64,000 nt of DNA. Origin: Streptomyces sp. SAI-135. GTDB lineage: Bacteria > Actinomycetota > Actinomycetes > Streptomycetales > Streptomycetaceae. Within the stretch, counting starts at the first letter, position 1, and each line of letters starts with the position of its first letter. Where the stretch lies: NCBI RefSeq assembly GCF_029893805.1, contig NZ_JARXYP010000002.1, positions 1,736,001-1,800,000 on the forward strand, in the 5' to 3' direction. Below, in pieces: positions 16,952-24,817 of this stretch. Both the position numbers and the translations under genes were made by a program. The notes beneath the pieces were generated by a model, which was not told the DNA's origin, did no database searches, and worked only from the letters and a program-made list of their open reading frames with translations.

Positions 16952-16990
16952 GCCGCCTCCCGACGGGCTGATCTCATGCCGCCTCCGTCC
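16913..16990. repeat. Degenerate 30-bp tandem repeat
   Basis: Two adjacent 30-bp units (16913-16942 and 16943-16972) agree at 23 of 30 positions. A third partial unit shares CTCATGCCGCCTCC with the second and includes the end of the kleisin-like gene. The array makes up most of the spacer between two genes of the SMC operon and multiplies ATGAG start-like sequences. Confidence 0.7.
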
Positions 16991-18503
16991 GGTCCGCCGC
17001 CATCCCCGCGGCGTCCAGCAGGGCCGTGCCGACGATGAGGTCGGCGCCACCGAAGTCCGGGTCGTCCAGCTCCGTCCCGTCGTCCACCGCGAAGAGCAGC
17101 TTCTCCTCGCCCTGGCGGTAGGCCGTGCCGACGGCGGGGCTGGCCGCGTGGATCGCCAACAGGGCGACCAGGTAGGCGAGATCGAACCCGCCGGTCCTGC
17201 GGGCCTCCGCGAGCAGTCCGGACAGCCGCCGCGGCGCGTCCGCGGGCAGATCCAGCAACTCCTTCGCGGCCGCCAGCTGTTCCTCGCTGAAGCGGCTGTC
17301 GTCGGGCGTGGCGATCAGGTCGGGCTCCGGCATCTCCGCGCCCAGGTGCTCCCGCTCCATGGGCGGCGTCAGCAGTATGTCGACGAGATCACCCACCCGC
17401 ACGGACACCGGCGTCCGCAGCCCGGTCCCGCGCGCGAAGAACGCGTCGGTGACCCGCGTGGCCTGCTCCAGCGGCAGCGGCAGCAGCGGCGCGAACAGGT
17501 GGCCGTACAGATCCGTCCCCGACGTCGTCATGGGGGTGGCGAAGGCCTGCCGGTCCTGCTCGGCGCGGAACAGCGGGCCCGCCTCCAGGAGCCGGGACTG
17601 GAGCTGGGTGTGGCGCCGGATGCAGTCCTTGACGATGTCGACGAGCTCGGCGGCGCGGCGCTTCTGCTCGGGGTCCTCGGACTCGTCCCGCGCCTTGCGG
17701 ATGTTGGTCAGGATCGCGTTCTCGTGGCGGTACCGGTCGGCGACGTGGTCGAGGGCCTCGGCGATCATGTCCGGCACCGAGTTGAGCCAGTCGACGGCCC
17801 GGACGTTGCGCCGGGTGGCGTCCAGCGCCCTGCGCAGGGTCTCCGAGTACTGCACGGTCCGGTACCGGGCCTGCTCCGCGGCGAGCTGGGCGTCGGCGAG
17901 GCGGCCGCGGCTGATCAGCACCTCCAGCTTGACCTCGGCGGCGATCTGGGCGCTGGTGACGTCGGTGTCGAGGGCGCCGACGAGGACGTTGACCGCCTCG
18001 TCCGTGGTCCGGAGGTACACCGAGCCGCCGGGACCCGGCACCTCCTCGATCAGCTTGAAGTCGTAGTCGCGCCGGACATAGGTCCCGTCCGGTGCGAACG
18101 TGCCGTAGACCGCGCGGAATCCCCGGTCGACGCTGCCGACGTTGATCAGGTTCTCCAGGACCCAGCGGGCCACGCGCTCGTGCTCGGCGACGGGCCGCTG
18201 CGGGGCCTGGGCGGCGATGCGCGGGATGAGGCGGGCGACGATCTGGTCGTGGTCGGCGCCGGTGTCGAAGTCCATGTTCAGGGTGACCAGGTCGATGGCG
18301 GCCAGGGCCACCTCCGCCATGCCGTACACCGAGTACTCGCCCGCGAGGTTGGCCTTGCGGGCGTCGAGGTCGTGCAGCGGGGCGGTGCAGGCGAGCGCGC
18401 GCAGCCGACGCGCCAGTCCCTCGTCGGCAGCCGGGCCCGGTGCGGGGCGCGGCCCCGCGCTGAACTGGGGCGGAGCGCTGTCCGTCGTCGCAGGCGAAGT
18501 CAC
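16974..18503 (-). CDS. Kleisin-like subunit of SMC complex (putative)
   Basis: A 509-residue, mostly helical protein of unrecognised family and the first gene of the SMC-like operon. The N-terminal 130 residues suggest a helical/winged-helix unit (AARWVLENL-type helices). A long central helical region (about 190-300) is rich in charged residues, and the C-terminal part has further helices (SRFSEEQLAAAKELLDLPAD). Order and size (kleisin-like, small partner, ATPase) parallel mukF-mukE-mukB and jetA-jetB-jetC. GTG 18503 is preferred: it sits directly behind a TAGTCT hexamer, fitting a leaderless transcript. A TTG at 18533 is an alternative. No nuclease motif is seen. The kleisin call is from context and size only. 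Confidence 0.72.
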   Translation of the reverse strand: MTSPATTDSAPPQFSAGPRPAPGPAADEGLARRLRALACTAPLHDLDARKANLAGEYSVYGMAEVALAAIDLVTLNMDFDTGADHDQIVARLIPRIAAQAPQRPVAEHERVARWVLENLINVGSVDRGFRAVYGTFAPDGTYVRRDYDFKLIEEVPGPGGSVYLRTTDEAVNVLVGALDTDVTSAQIAAEVKLEVLISRGRLADAQLAAEQARYRTVQYSETLRRALDATRRNVRAVDWLNSVPDMIAEALDHVADRYRHENAILTNIRKARDESEDPEQKRRAAELVDIVKDCIRRHTQLQSRLLEAGPLFRAEQDRQAFATPMTTSGTDLYGHLFAPLLPLPLEQATRVTDAFFARGTGLRTPVSVRVGDLVDILLTPPMEREHLGAEMPEPDLIATPDDSRFSEEQLAAAKELLDLPADAPRRLSGLLAEARRTGGFDLAYLVALLAIHAASPAVGTAYRQGEEKLLFAVDDGTELDDPDFGGADLIVGTALLDAAGMAADRTEAA

Positions 18504-18533
18504 GGTGCACAGACTAGGTGCTAGGTCTGACAA
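18504..18533 (-). promoter_or_regulatory. Possible promoter for leaderless SMC operon mRNA
   Basis: On the minus strand a TAGTCT hexamer (TAGNNT type) ends 7 nt before GTG 18503, which would put the first transcribed base at or near the start codon. No ribosome site is present. Direct repeats ACCTAGC/ACCTAGT overlap it. The -35 is not clear. Confidence 0.35.
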
Positions 18534-18591
18534 CTCCCCAAACGGCGCGGATCGCCTCCGGCGGTCGGACGGGCGACCACCTGTTGCCGGT

Positions 18592-18641
18592 CGCCTGCGG
18601 GCCGGTGGGGGCTGGTCGCGCAGTTCCCCGCCCCCCTGACT
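18592..18641 (+). repeat. Dispersed intergenic repeat, copy A
   Basis: Carries the core GGTCGCGCAGTTCCCCGC flanked by G-rich and C-rich arms (GGTGGGGG / CCCCCC). It resembles copies at 23.86, 40.3 and 50.4 kb. It lies directly behind the GntR gene and upstream of the SMC operon, so it could act as a terminator between them. Confidence 0.75.
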
Positions 18642-19335
18642 AGGAGTCCTCGCCCACCCTTCGCCTGTACACCTCGACCACTCGCTCCAGAGAGTCCGAG
18701 AGGTACACGGCGAGCAGCCGTTCCGCCTCTTCCCTGTCGCCGGCCTGGAGCGCGCCGAGGATCTGCTGGTTGCGGGCCAGGTAGGGCTCGTGCAGGGCCT
18801 TGGGGTCGTCCACCACGTGGAAGGCGAGGCGGAGTTCGGCGAAGACGCTGCGCATCAGTTCGTCGGTGCGGTCGCTGCCCGCCAGGGCGACGAGTTCGCG
18901 GTGGAAGTGGATGTTGGCCGTGCCCAGCGCTTTCCAGTCGCCTTCGCGCACCGCCCGCTGCCCCTCCTCGACCGCCTCGGCGAGCGCGTCGAGGACGTAG
19001 GGCGGTTCGCCCAGCCCGCGGACGACCGCGCACTCCACGAGCGCGCGGGTGCGGTAGATGTCCTCCACGTCCTCGACCGCCAGGACCCGCACGAACACAC
19101 CGCGGTTGAGCTCGTGGACGAGCAGCCGCTCATGGGTGAGCAGCCGGAACGCCTCCCGCAGGGTGTTGCGGGAGACCCCCAGGGCGCCGCCGATGCTGTC
19201 CTCCGACAGCCGTGTCCCCGGCGGGAAGTAACCCTCGGCGATGCGGCTCCTGAGGATGTCCGAGACCCGCTCGGCCGTGCTGGTGCGGCCCAGAAGGGCA
19301 CGGTCGTCGGCCAGTCCGCTCAGCTGCTCTGCCAT
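18640..19335 (-). CDS. GntR/FadR-family transcriptional regulator
   Basis: A 231-residue DNA-binding regulator. The N-terminal winged helix (about 20-85) includes DSIGGALGVSRNTLREAFRLLT. An FCD ligand domain follows (about 95-225) with the histidine-containing NIHFHRELVALAG segment that usually binds metal and carboxylate ligands. It is divergent from the transporter/DUF1445/pxpABC operon, and a perfect 19-bp palindrome lies between them. The simplest reading is a repressor of 5-oxoproline or D-glutamate use, relieved by an amino-acid-derived ligand. The ligand is inference. Confidence 0.92.
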   Translation of the reverse strand: MAEQLSGLADDRALLGRTSTAERVSDILRSRIAEGYFPPGTRLSEDSIGGALGVSRNTLREAFRLLTHERLLVHELNRGVFVRVLAVEDVEDIYRTRALVECAVVRGLGEPPYVLDALAEAVEEGQRAVREGDWKALGTANIHFHRELVALAGSDRTDELMRSVFAELRLAFHVVDDPKALHEPYLARNQQILGALQAGDREEAERLLAVYLSDSLERVVEVYRRRVGEDS

Positions 19336-19383
19336 GCCCGGAATTCAACCGCAGAGAGGAGAACGAAACAACAGGGGTATTGA

Positions 19384-19402
19384 AGGATCGTTGAACGATC
19401 CT
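19384..19402. promoter_or_regulatory. Palindromic operator between GntR and MFS genes
   Basis: Perfect inverted repeat AGGATCGTTGAACGATCCT centred at 19393 in the divergent intergenic region, about 49 bp from the GntR start and 65 bp from the MFS start. It is a strong candidate for the GntR-family binding site. Confidence 0.7.
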
Positions 19403-19466
19403 CTACGTTGCTGGAACACCGCATGGCTCAGCTCCGCACCCTCCGTCCTCCCCCTTCGAGGTGCCC

Positions 19467-20750
19467 ATGAGCACGACCCGTCCCCCTCAGTCCCTGAACC
19501 CGAGCCCCACGACGTCCGAAGACGGGGCGCTGGGCTGGTTCCGCGCCCTCGGTCCGCGCGGTCGCCGCGCCTTCGCCGGCGCCTTCGGCGGTTACGCCCT
19601 CGACTCCTACGACTACTTCACGCTCCCGTTGAGCATGGTCGCGCTGGCCGCCTACTTCGGCCTGGACAGCGGCCAGACCGGCCTCTTCACCACCGTCACC
19701 CTGCTCGCCTCCGGCATCGGCGGTGCCCTGGCAGGGGTGCTGGCCGACCGGGCCGGCCGGGTCCGGGCGCTGATGATCACGGTGATCACCTACGCGGTCT
19801 TCACCGTGGCCTGCGGCTTCGCCCCGAACTTCGAGTCGCTGCTGGTCTTCCGTGCCCTCCAGGGACTCGGTTTCGGCGGTGAGTGGGCGGTCGGCGCGAT
19901 CCTGGTCGCCGAGTACGCGAGCGCGAAGCACCGGGGCCGCACCCTGGGCGCGATCCAGAGCTCCTGGGCCGTGGGCTGGGCCCTGGCCGCGATCGTGTAC
20001 ACGCTGGTCTTCTCGGTCTTCGACCCCGACACCGCCTGGCGCGTGATGTTCTGGACGGGCGCGCTGCCCGCACTGCTGGTCGTCTGGATGCGGCGGCAGG
20101 TGAAGGACGCCCCCGAGGCGATCGCGGTCCGCGAGAAGAGTGCCGGAAAGGGCTCGTTCGCAGCGATCTTCAAGCCGGGTCTGCTGCGTACGACGATCTT
20201 CGCGGGACTGCTGTCCACCGGTGTCCAGGGCGGCTACTACACGCTCGCCACCTGGGTGCCGACGTACCTCAAGAGTGACCGCGGACTGTCGGTCGTCGGC
20301 ACCGGCGGCTATCTGACCTTCCTGATCTCCGGCGCCTTCCTCGGCTATCTGACCGGCGGCTATCTCACCGACCGCCTGGGCAGGCGGCGCAACATCTGGC
20401 TCTTCGCCCTCCTGTCGGCCGTCTGCATCGTGGCCTACGGCAACATCCCGAGCGGAGCCGACACCTGGCTCCTGGTCCTCGGGTTCCCCCTCGGGTTCTG
20501 CATGTCGGCGATCTTCAGCGGCTTCGGGTCCTATCTGAGCGAGCTGTACCCGACGGCCGTGCGCGGTTCGGGGCAGGGCTTCACCTACAACGCCGGCCGG
20601 GCGATCGGCGCGGTCTTCCCGACCACGGTCGGCTTCCTGGCCGACAGCTGGGGCGTGGGCGGGGCACTCGTCTTCGGCGCCCTCGGCTACGGCATCGCCG
20701 CACTCGCCCTGCTGGGGCTGCCGGAGACCCGCGGGAAGGAGCTCGCATGA
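19467..20750 (+). CDS. MFS transporter of the 5-oxoproline/D-glutamate cluster
   Basis: A 427-residue major facilitator with 12 predicted membrane helices. It has the loop 2-3 motif [13 protein letters not shown], the repeat motif [12 protein letters not shown] and the signature [18 protein letters not shown], all typical of the aromatic acid/sialic acid:H+ symporter group. These carry organic acids across the plasma membrane. The next gene overlaps by ATGA, so it is co-translated with the DUF1445/pxp genes. Its substrate is probably the acid handled by them (5-oxoproline, glutamate or a relative), but this is contextual. ATG 19467 is preferred over GTG 19461. Confidence 0.9.
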   Translation: MSTTRPPQSLNPSPTTSEDGALGWFRALGPRGRRAFAGAFGGYALDSYDYFTLPLSMVALAAYFGLDSGQTGLFTTVTLLASGIGGALAGVLADRAGRVRALMITVITYAVFTVACGFAPNFESLLVFRALQGLGFGGEWAVGAILVAEYASAKHRGRTLGAIQSSWAVGWALAAIVYTLVFSVFDPDTAWRVMFWTGALPALLVVWMRRQVKDAPEAIAVREKSAGKGSFAAIFKPGLLRTTIFAGLLSTGVQGGYYTLATWVPTYLKSDRGLSVVGTGGYLTFLISGAFLGYLTGGYLTDRLGRRRNIWLFALLSAVCIVAYGNIPSGADTWLLVLGFPLGFCMSAIFSGFGSYLSELYPTAVRGSGQGFTYNAGRAIGAVFPTTVGFLADSWGVGGALVFGALGYGIAALALLGLPETRGKELA

Positions 20751-21568
20751 ACCGCACGCAGGACCGCCCCCTGACCCTCGTCGACGAGCACGCGCACGCG
20801 TGGAGCCCGGCAAGCGCACGCGCCCGCTTCCGGGCGGGGCTGACCGGCCCCACCGCCGGGGTCGCCGCCGGCCACACCCAGGTCAACCTGATCTCGGTGC
20901 CCGCCGACTGGGCGTACGACATGCTGCTGTTCTGCCAGCGCAACCCCAAGCCCTGCCCGGTCCTCGACGTCACCGACGCCGGCGACCCGACCACCGTCCT
21001 CGCGGAGGGCGCTGATCTGCGCACCGATCTCCCGCGCTACCGGGTGTGGGAGGACGGCCGGCTGATGGACGAGCCGACGGACGTGCGCGCACACTGGCGT
21101 GAAGACCTCGTTTCGTTCCTGATCGGGTGCAGTTTCACCTTCGAGTGGGCACTTTCGGAGGCGGGCGTCCCGATCCGGCACATCGAGCAGGGCCGGAACG
21201 TTCCGATGTACGTGACCAGTCGACAGTGCCGTCCCGCGGGGCGGCTGCACGGACCCATGGTGGTGTCCATGCGCCCGGTGCCGCCGCAGCACCTGGCCGC
21301 GGCCCTGAGGGAGAGCGCTCTGCTCCCGGCCGTGCACGGCAGCCCCGTGCACTGCGGCGATCCCTCCGGGCTCGGCATCGACGACCTGGCCCGCCCCGAC
21401 TTCGGTGATGCGGTGGCCGCCGAACCGGACGACATCCCGGTGTTCTGGGCCTGCGGAGTGACCCCGCAGGCCGCGGTGATGGCCTCGCGCCCGCCGTTCG
21501 CCATCACGCACGCGCCGGGGCAGATGTTCCTGACGGATGCCCGGGACGAGCAGTACAGAGTGGCCTGA
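20747..21568 (+). CDS. DUF1445 putative hydro-lyase, D-glutamate-cyclase-like
   Basis: A 273-residue DUF1445 protein with conserved-looking segments [30 protein letters not shown] and [13 protein letters not shown]. Bacterial members are annotated as hydro-lyases by default. The related domain in mammalian DGLUCY converts D-glutamate to 5-oxo-D-proline. Being inside a pxpABC operon, overlapping the transporter by ATGA and 46 bp before pxpA, it may feed 5-oxoproline into the pathway. The activity of this protein is inference; the family call is strong. Confidence 0.88.
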   Translation: MNRTQDRPLTLVDEHAHAWSPASARARFRAGLTGPTAGVAAGHTQVNLISVPADWAYDMLLFCQRNPKPCPVLDVTDAGDPTTVLAEGADLRTDLPRYRVWEDGRLMDEPTDVRAHWREDLVSFLIGCSFTFEWALSEAGVPIRHIEQGRNVPMYVTSRQCRPAGRLHGPMVVSMRPVPPQHLAAALRESALLPAVHGSPVHCGDPSGLGIDDLARPDFGDAVAAEPDDIPVFWACGVTPQAAVMASRPPFAITHAPGQMFLTDARDEQYRVA

Positions 21569-21614
21569 ACGCCTTGGGCATCTCTGAGGACTCGAAAGGA
21601 GACACGAGACCGCC

Positions 21615-22373
21615 ATGACCTCGATCGATCTCAACGCCGACCTGGGCGAGGGCTTCGGCCGCTGGCAGCTCACCGACGACGAACAGCTGCTGTCCGTCGT
21701 CACCAGCGCCAACGTGGCCTGCGGGTTCCACGCCGGGGACGCGGCCACCATGCGGCGCGTCTGCGAACTGGCGGCCGAGCGCGGGGTCCGCATCGGCGCC
21801 CAGGTCTCCTACCGGGACCTGGCGGGGTTCGGGCGGCGCGCGATGGACGTGCCCCCCGCCGAGCTGACGGCCGAGGTCGCCTACCAGATCGGCGCCCTGG
21901 AGGTCTTCGCCCGGGCGGCGGGCACGCGCGTGTCCTACGTCAAACCGCACGGCGCCCTCTACAACCGGGTCGTCCACGACGAGGAGCAGGCCGCGGCGGT
22001 CGTCGACGGCGTGCTCCTCGCCGACGCCACGCTGCCCGTGCTGGGTCTGCCCGGCTCGCGTCTTCTGGAGGCCACCGTGAAGGCGGGTCTGGAGGCCGTG
22101 ACGGAGGCCTTCGCGGACCGCGCCTACACCGAGGAGGGCACCCTTGTGCCGCGCGGCCAGGAGGGTGCGGTGGTCACCGATGCCGTGGCGGTGGTGGAAC
22201 GCTCGCTGAGCCTGGCCCGCGACGGCACGGTCACCACCCACTCCGGTGTCCTCGTCGAGGTCGAGGCCCGCTCCCTGTGCCTGCACGGCGACACACCGGG
22301 CGCGGTCGAACTGGCCCGACGGGTGAGAATGCGTCTCGTGTCCTCGGGCGTCCGAGTGGAGGCCTTCGTATGA
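21615..22373 (+). CDS. pxpA: 5-oxoprolinase subunit A (LamB/YcsF family)
   Basis: A 252-residue LamB/YcsF-family protein with the N-terminal SIDLNADLGEGFGRW signature, NVACGFHAGD and VKPHGALYN. With PxpB and PxpC it makes the ATP-dependent 5-oxoprolinase that opens 5-oxo-L-proline to L-glutamate in the cytosol. The ATG at 21615 has AAAGGAG some 13 nt upstream, a long spacing. Its stop overlaps the pxpB start (ATGA), as expected for a stoichiometric complex. Confidence 0.94.
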   Translation: MTSIDLNADLGEGFGRWQLTDDEQLLSVVTSANVACGFHAGDAATMRRVCELAAERGVRIGAQVSYRDLAGFGRRAMDVPPAELTAEVAYQIGALEVFARAAGTRVSYVKPHGALYNRVVHDEEQAAAVVDGVLLADATLPVLGLPGSRLLEATVKAGLEAVTEAFADRAYTEEGTLVPRGQEGAVVTDAVAVVERSLSLARDGTVTTHSGVLVEVEARSLCLHGDTPGAVELARRVRMRLVSSGVRVEAFV

Positions 22374-22981
22374 GAGCACTGCCCGTCGGGGACGGCGCCC
22401 TGCTCGTCGAGGTGTCCTCGGGCGAGGAGGCACAGGCCCTGCACGCCGAGCTGGTGCGCCGTCGCGCCGAGGGTTCGCTGTCGGTCGGCGAGATCGTCCC
22501 CGCGGCCCGCACGGTCCTCCTGGACGGCCTCGCCGACCCCGTCGGCCTGGCCGCAGAACTCACCGCCTCCGAGGTACCGGCCGCGCTCCCGCGCGCGCGG
22601 GAGGTGATCGACCTCCCGGTGCGTTACGACGGCCCGGACCTTGCCGACGTCGCCGCGCACTGGGGTGTCTCCCCCGAGGAGGTGGCCCGCGTCCACGCCG
22701 GAACCGAGTTCACGGTCGCCTTCTGCGGCTTCGCGCCCGGTTTCGGCTACCTCACCGGTCTGCCCGCCCGCTACGACGTGCCGCGCCGGGCCACCCCTCG
22801 TACGGCCGTCCCGGCCGGCTCGGTGGCGCTCGCGGGCCCGTACACCGGCGTCTACCCCCGCTCCTCGCCGGGCGGCTGGCAGCTCATCGGAACCACGGAC
22901 GCCGTTCTGTGGGACCACGCGCGCGTGCCGGCCGCCCTGTTGTCGCCGGGGACGCGGGTGCGCTTCGTGAGGGCGACATGA
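22370..22981 (+). CDS. pxpB: 5-oxoprolinase subunit B (KipI-like)
   Basis: A 203-residue KipI/AHS1-family protein with the family's FCGFAPGFGYLTGLP and RATPRTAVPAGSVALAG segments and the terminal GGWQLIGTTDAVLWD. It forms a heteromer with PxpC that activates 5-oxoproline for PxpA. ATG 22370 overlaps the pxpA stop; an earlier in-frame start lies inside pxpA and is rejected. Its own stop overlaps pxpC. Confidence 0.94.
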   Translation: MRALPVGDGALLVEVSSGEEAQALHAELVRRRAEGSLSVGEIVPAARTVLLDGLADPVGLAAELTASEVPAALPRAREVIDLPVRYDGPDLADVAAHWGVSPEEVARVHAGTEFTVAFCGFAPGFGYLTGLPARYDVPRRATPRTAVPAGSVALAGPYTGVYPRSSPGGWQLIGTTDAVLWDHARVPAALLSPGTRVRFVRAT

Positions 22982-23847
22982 CGGACCGCGCCCTCTTCGT
23001 CGTCCGGGCCGGAGCTCTGACCACCGTCCAGGACCGGGGCCGCCCGGGCCACGCCCACCTCGGCGTGCCTCGCTCGGGCGCCCTGGACCGCCCGGCGGCC
23101 GAGCTCGCCAACCGTCTGGTCGGCAACAGCCCCGAGGCGGCCGTCCTGGAGACCACGGTCAACGGCTGTACGCTGCGCCCCCGTTCGGCGGTCACCGTGG
23201 CCGTCACGGGCGCCCACTGCCTGATCACGGTGGACGGCCGTCCGGCGGCCTGGGGCGCACCTGTGGACGTACCGGCGGGAGCACTGCTGACCGTGGGAAC
23301 GGCCGTGTCGGGACTGCGCAGTTACGTGGCCGTCTCCGGCGGGATCGCCGTGGAGCCGGTCCTGGGCAGCCGTTCCACGGACCTCCTGTCGGGGCTGGGC
23401 CCGCCGCCCCTCACGGACGGGGCGGTACTCCCCCTCGGCACGCCGCGACCGCTGCACACGCGCGTGGACACCGCGCCGCAGCCTGCGCCGCCCTCGGAAC
23501 TCGTCCTCCGCGTCACACTGGGCCCACGGGTCGACTGGTGTACCCCGGAAGCGATCCGGGCCTTCACCTCCCGCACCTTCCAGGTGTCCCCGGCGAGCAA
23601 CCGCATCGGCCTGCGCACGGAGGGGCCCGCCCTGGAGCGGGCGTTCGACGGTGAACTCCCCAGCGAAGGCATGGTTCTGGGCGCCGTCCAGGTTCCCCCC
23701 GACGGCCGGCCGGTGGTCTTCCTGGCAGACCACCCGACCACCGGCGGCTACCCGGTGATCGGCGTGGTCCGCGGGACGGACCTCCCCCGAGCGGCTCAGG
23801 CGGTGCCCGGAATCCCGGTGCGCTTCGTGGAGGTACGGCGCCGCTGA
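22978..23847 (+). CDS. pxpC: 5-oxoprolinase subunit C (KipA-like)
   Basis: A 289-residue biotin-dependent-carboxylase-like (AHS2/KipA) protein. It has the opening LTTVQDRGRPGHAHLGVPRSGALD, NRLVGN and the terminal VFLADHPTTGGYPVIGVV signature. It partners PxpB. ATG 22978 overlaps the pxpB stop (ATGA); an upstream in-frame start inside pxpB is rejected. It ends the operon; a dispersed repeat and a hexamer microsatellite lie behind it before the convergent SGNH gene. Confidence 0.94.
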   Translation: MTDRALFVVRAGALTTVQDRGRPGHAHLGVPRSGALDRPAAELANRLVGNSPEAAVLETTVNGCTLRPRSAVTVAVTGAHCLITVDGRPAAWGAPVDVPAGALLTVGTAVSGLRSYVAVSGGIAVEPVLGSRSTDLLSGLGPPPLTDGAVLPLGTPRPLHTRVDTAPQPAPPSELVLRVTLGPRVDWCTPEAIRAFTSRTFQVSPASNRIGLRTEGPALERAFDGELPSEGMVLGAVQVPPDGRPVVFLADHPTTGGYPVIGVVRGTDLPRAAQAVPGIPVRFVEVRRR

Positions 23848-23854
23848 CTTGCTC

Positions 23855-23890
23855 AGGGCGGGCGCGGGGAACCGCGCGACCAGTCCCCAC
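23855..23890 (-). repeat. Dispersed intergenic repeat, copy B
   Basis: On the minus strand it reads GACTGGTCGCGCGGTTCCCC and continues CGCGCCCGCC, matching the core of copies A and C. It lies between the convergent pxpC and SGNH hydrolase genes. Confidence 0.7.
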
Positions 23891-23898
23891 GCATCCGC

Positions 23899-23951
23899 GC
23901 CCGCACCGGCACCGGCACCGGCACCCGCACCCGCACCCGCACCCGCACCCG
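23899..23951. repeat. Hexamer microsatellite (CCGCAC / CGGCAC)n
   Basis: About eight tandem hexamers: CCGGCA-type units first, then CCCGCA-type units. They end 4 bp before the stop codon of the SGNH gene. Likely length-variable by slippage. Confidence 0.8.
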
Positions 23952-23955
23952 GGAC

Positions 23956-24804
23956 TCAAGCCGCCTCGGCCCCCTGCTCCTGCCCGGACAACGCGGCCAA
24001 CGCCAGGGACACCGCATGCGCGGCCCGCAGATCGAGCCGCGCGCCGGTCCCCCGCGCGCGATGCCGCATCTCGTCCAGCGCCAGCGTCACCAACTGGGGC
24101 AGCAGATCGGTGCACCGCCGCGCCACCCACCCCGTACCCGCCGTGGCCAGCCACCGCAGGCTCGCCGACTTCGTGGGCACGGGAGACTCCGGCTCGGCCG
24201 AGGGCGCGGCCCCGGTCGCGACACCGCGCTCCGCGAGCGCCGCGTGGAACCGCACAGCGAGCTGCCGATGTCCCCGCTCCGCGGGATGCAGCCGGTCCGC
24301 ACTCCACATCGCACGGTCGGTGGTCCAACTCCCCTCGGCCGCGTGCAGATGCACCGCCCCGTACCGTTCGGACAGCGCGTGCACCACCGCGTTCACCGCC
24401 CGCTGCCGCCGGGCCAGCGGACGCGCCAGCGCGCCGGGCAGCCCGAGCATCGTGCCCGGGTCGGGCAGACACGCCGTCAGCAGGACGGCGCCCTGCCCGG
24501 TGAACGCCGCGTAGACCTCGTCGAGCCGCGCGGCCACGGCATGGATGTCGAAGGTACAGCGCAGGGTGTCGTTGACACCGACGACGACCGAGACGACGTC
24601 CGGCCGCACCTCCAGCCCCAACGGCGTCTGCCGCTCCAGCACATCGCGCGTCTGCGCCCCGCTGACCGCGAGCTTGGTGAACTCCACGGACTCGGCGAGC
24701 CCGTCGGCGAGCAGCTCGGCCCAGCCGCGCCACGCCCCGCCGACGGGGTCGCCCACGCCCTCGGACAGGGAGTCACCGAGGGCGACGAAACGGACGGTTC
24801 TCAT
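23956..24804 (-). CDS. SGNH/GDSL-type hydrolase
   Basis: A 282-residue SGNH-fold esterase/lipase-like enzyme. Block I FVALGDSLSEG holds the nucleophile Ser, VGVNDT is the block III Asn, and ADRLHPAERGH holds the catalytic Asp-His. No signal peptide is visible, so it is probably cytosolic. It follows the two glycosyltransferase genes on the same strand with a 13-bp spacer, suggesting acyl-group removal from or transfer to a glycolipid or glycan intermediate. The C-terminal 80 residues lie outside the core domain. Substrate is unknown. Confidence 0.9.
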   Translation of the reverse strand: MRTVRFVALGDSLSEGVGDPVGGAWRGWAELLADGLAESVEFTKLAVSGAQTRDVLERQTPLGLEVRPDVVSVVVGVNDTLRCTFDIHAVAARLDEVYAAFTGQGAVLLTACLPDPGTMLGLPGALARPLARRQRAVNAVVHALSERYGAVHLHAAEGSWTTDRAMWSADRLHPAERGHRQLAVRFHAALAERGVATGAAPSAEPESPVPTKSASLRWLATAGTGWVARRCTDLLPQLVTLALDEMRHRARGTGARLDLRAAHAVSLALAALSGQEQGAEAA

Positions 24805-24817
24805 GACGCGCCCCTGC

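Noticed and set aside
18640..19335. GntR gene as a fourth member of the SMC operon
   Set aside because: A 136-bp gap with a hairpin-like repeat and a promoter-like hexamer separates them, and the GntR gene fits the divergent pxp operon better.
23896..23951. CRISPR-like array
   Set aside because: Units are 6 bp in direct contact with no spacers; it is a microsatellite.
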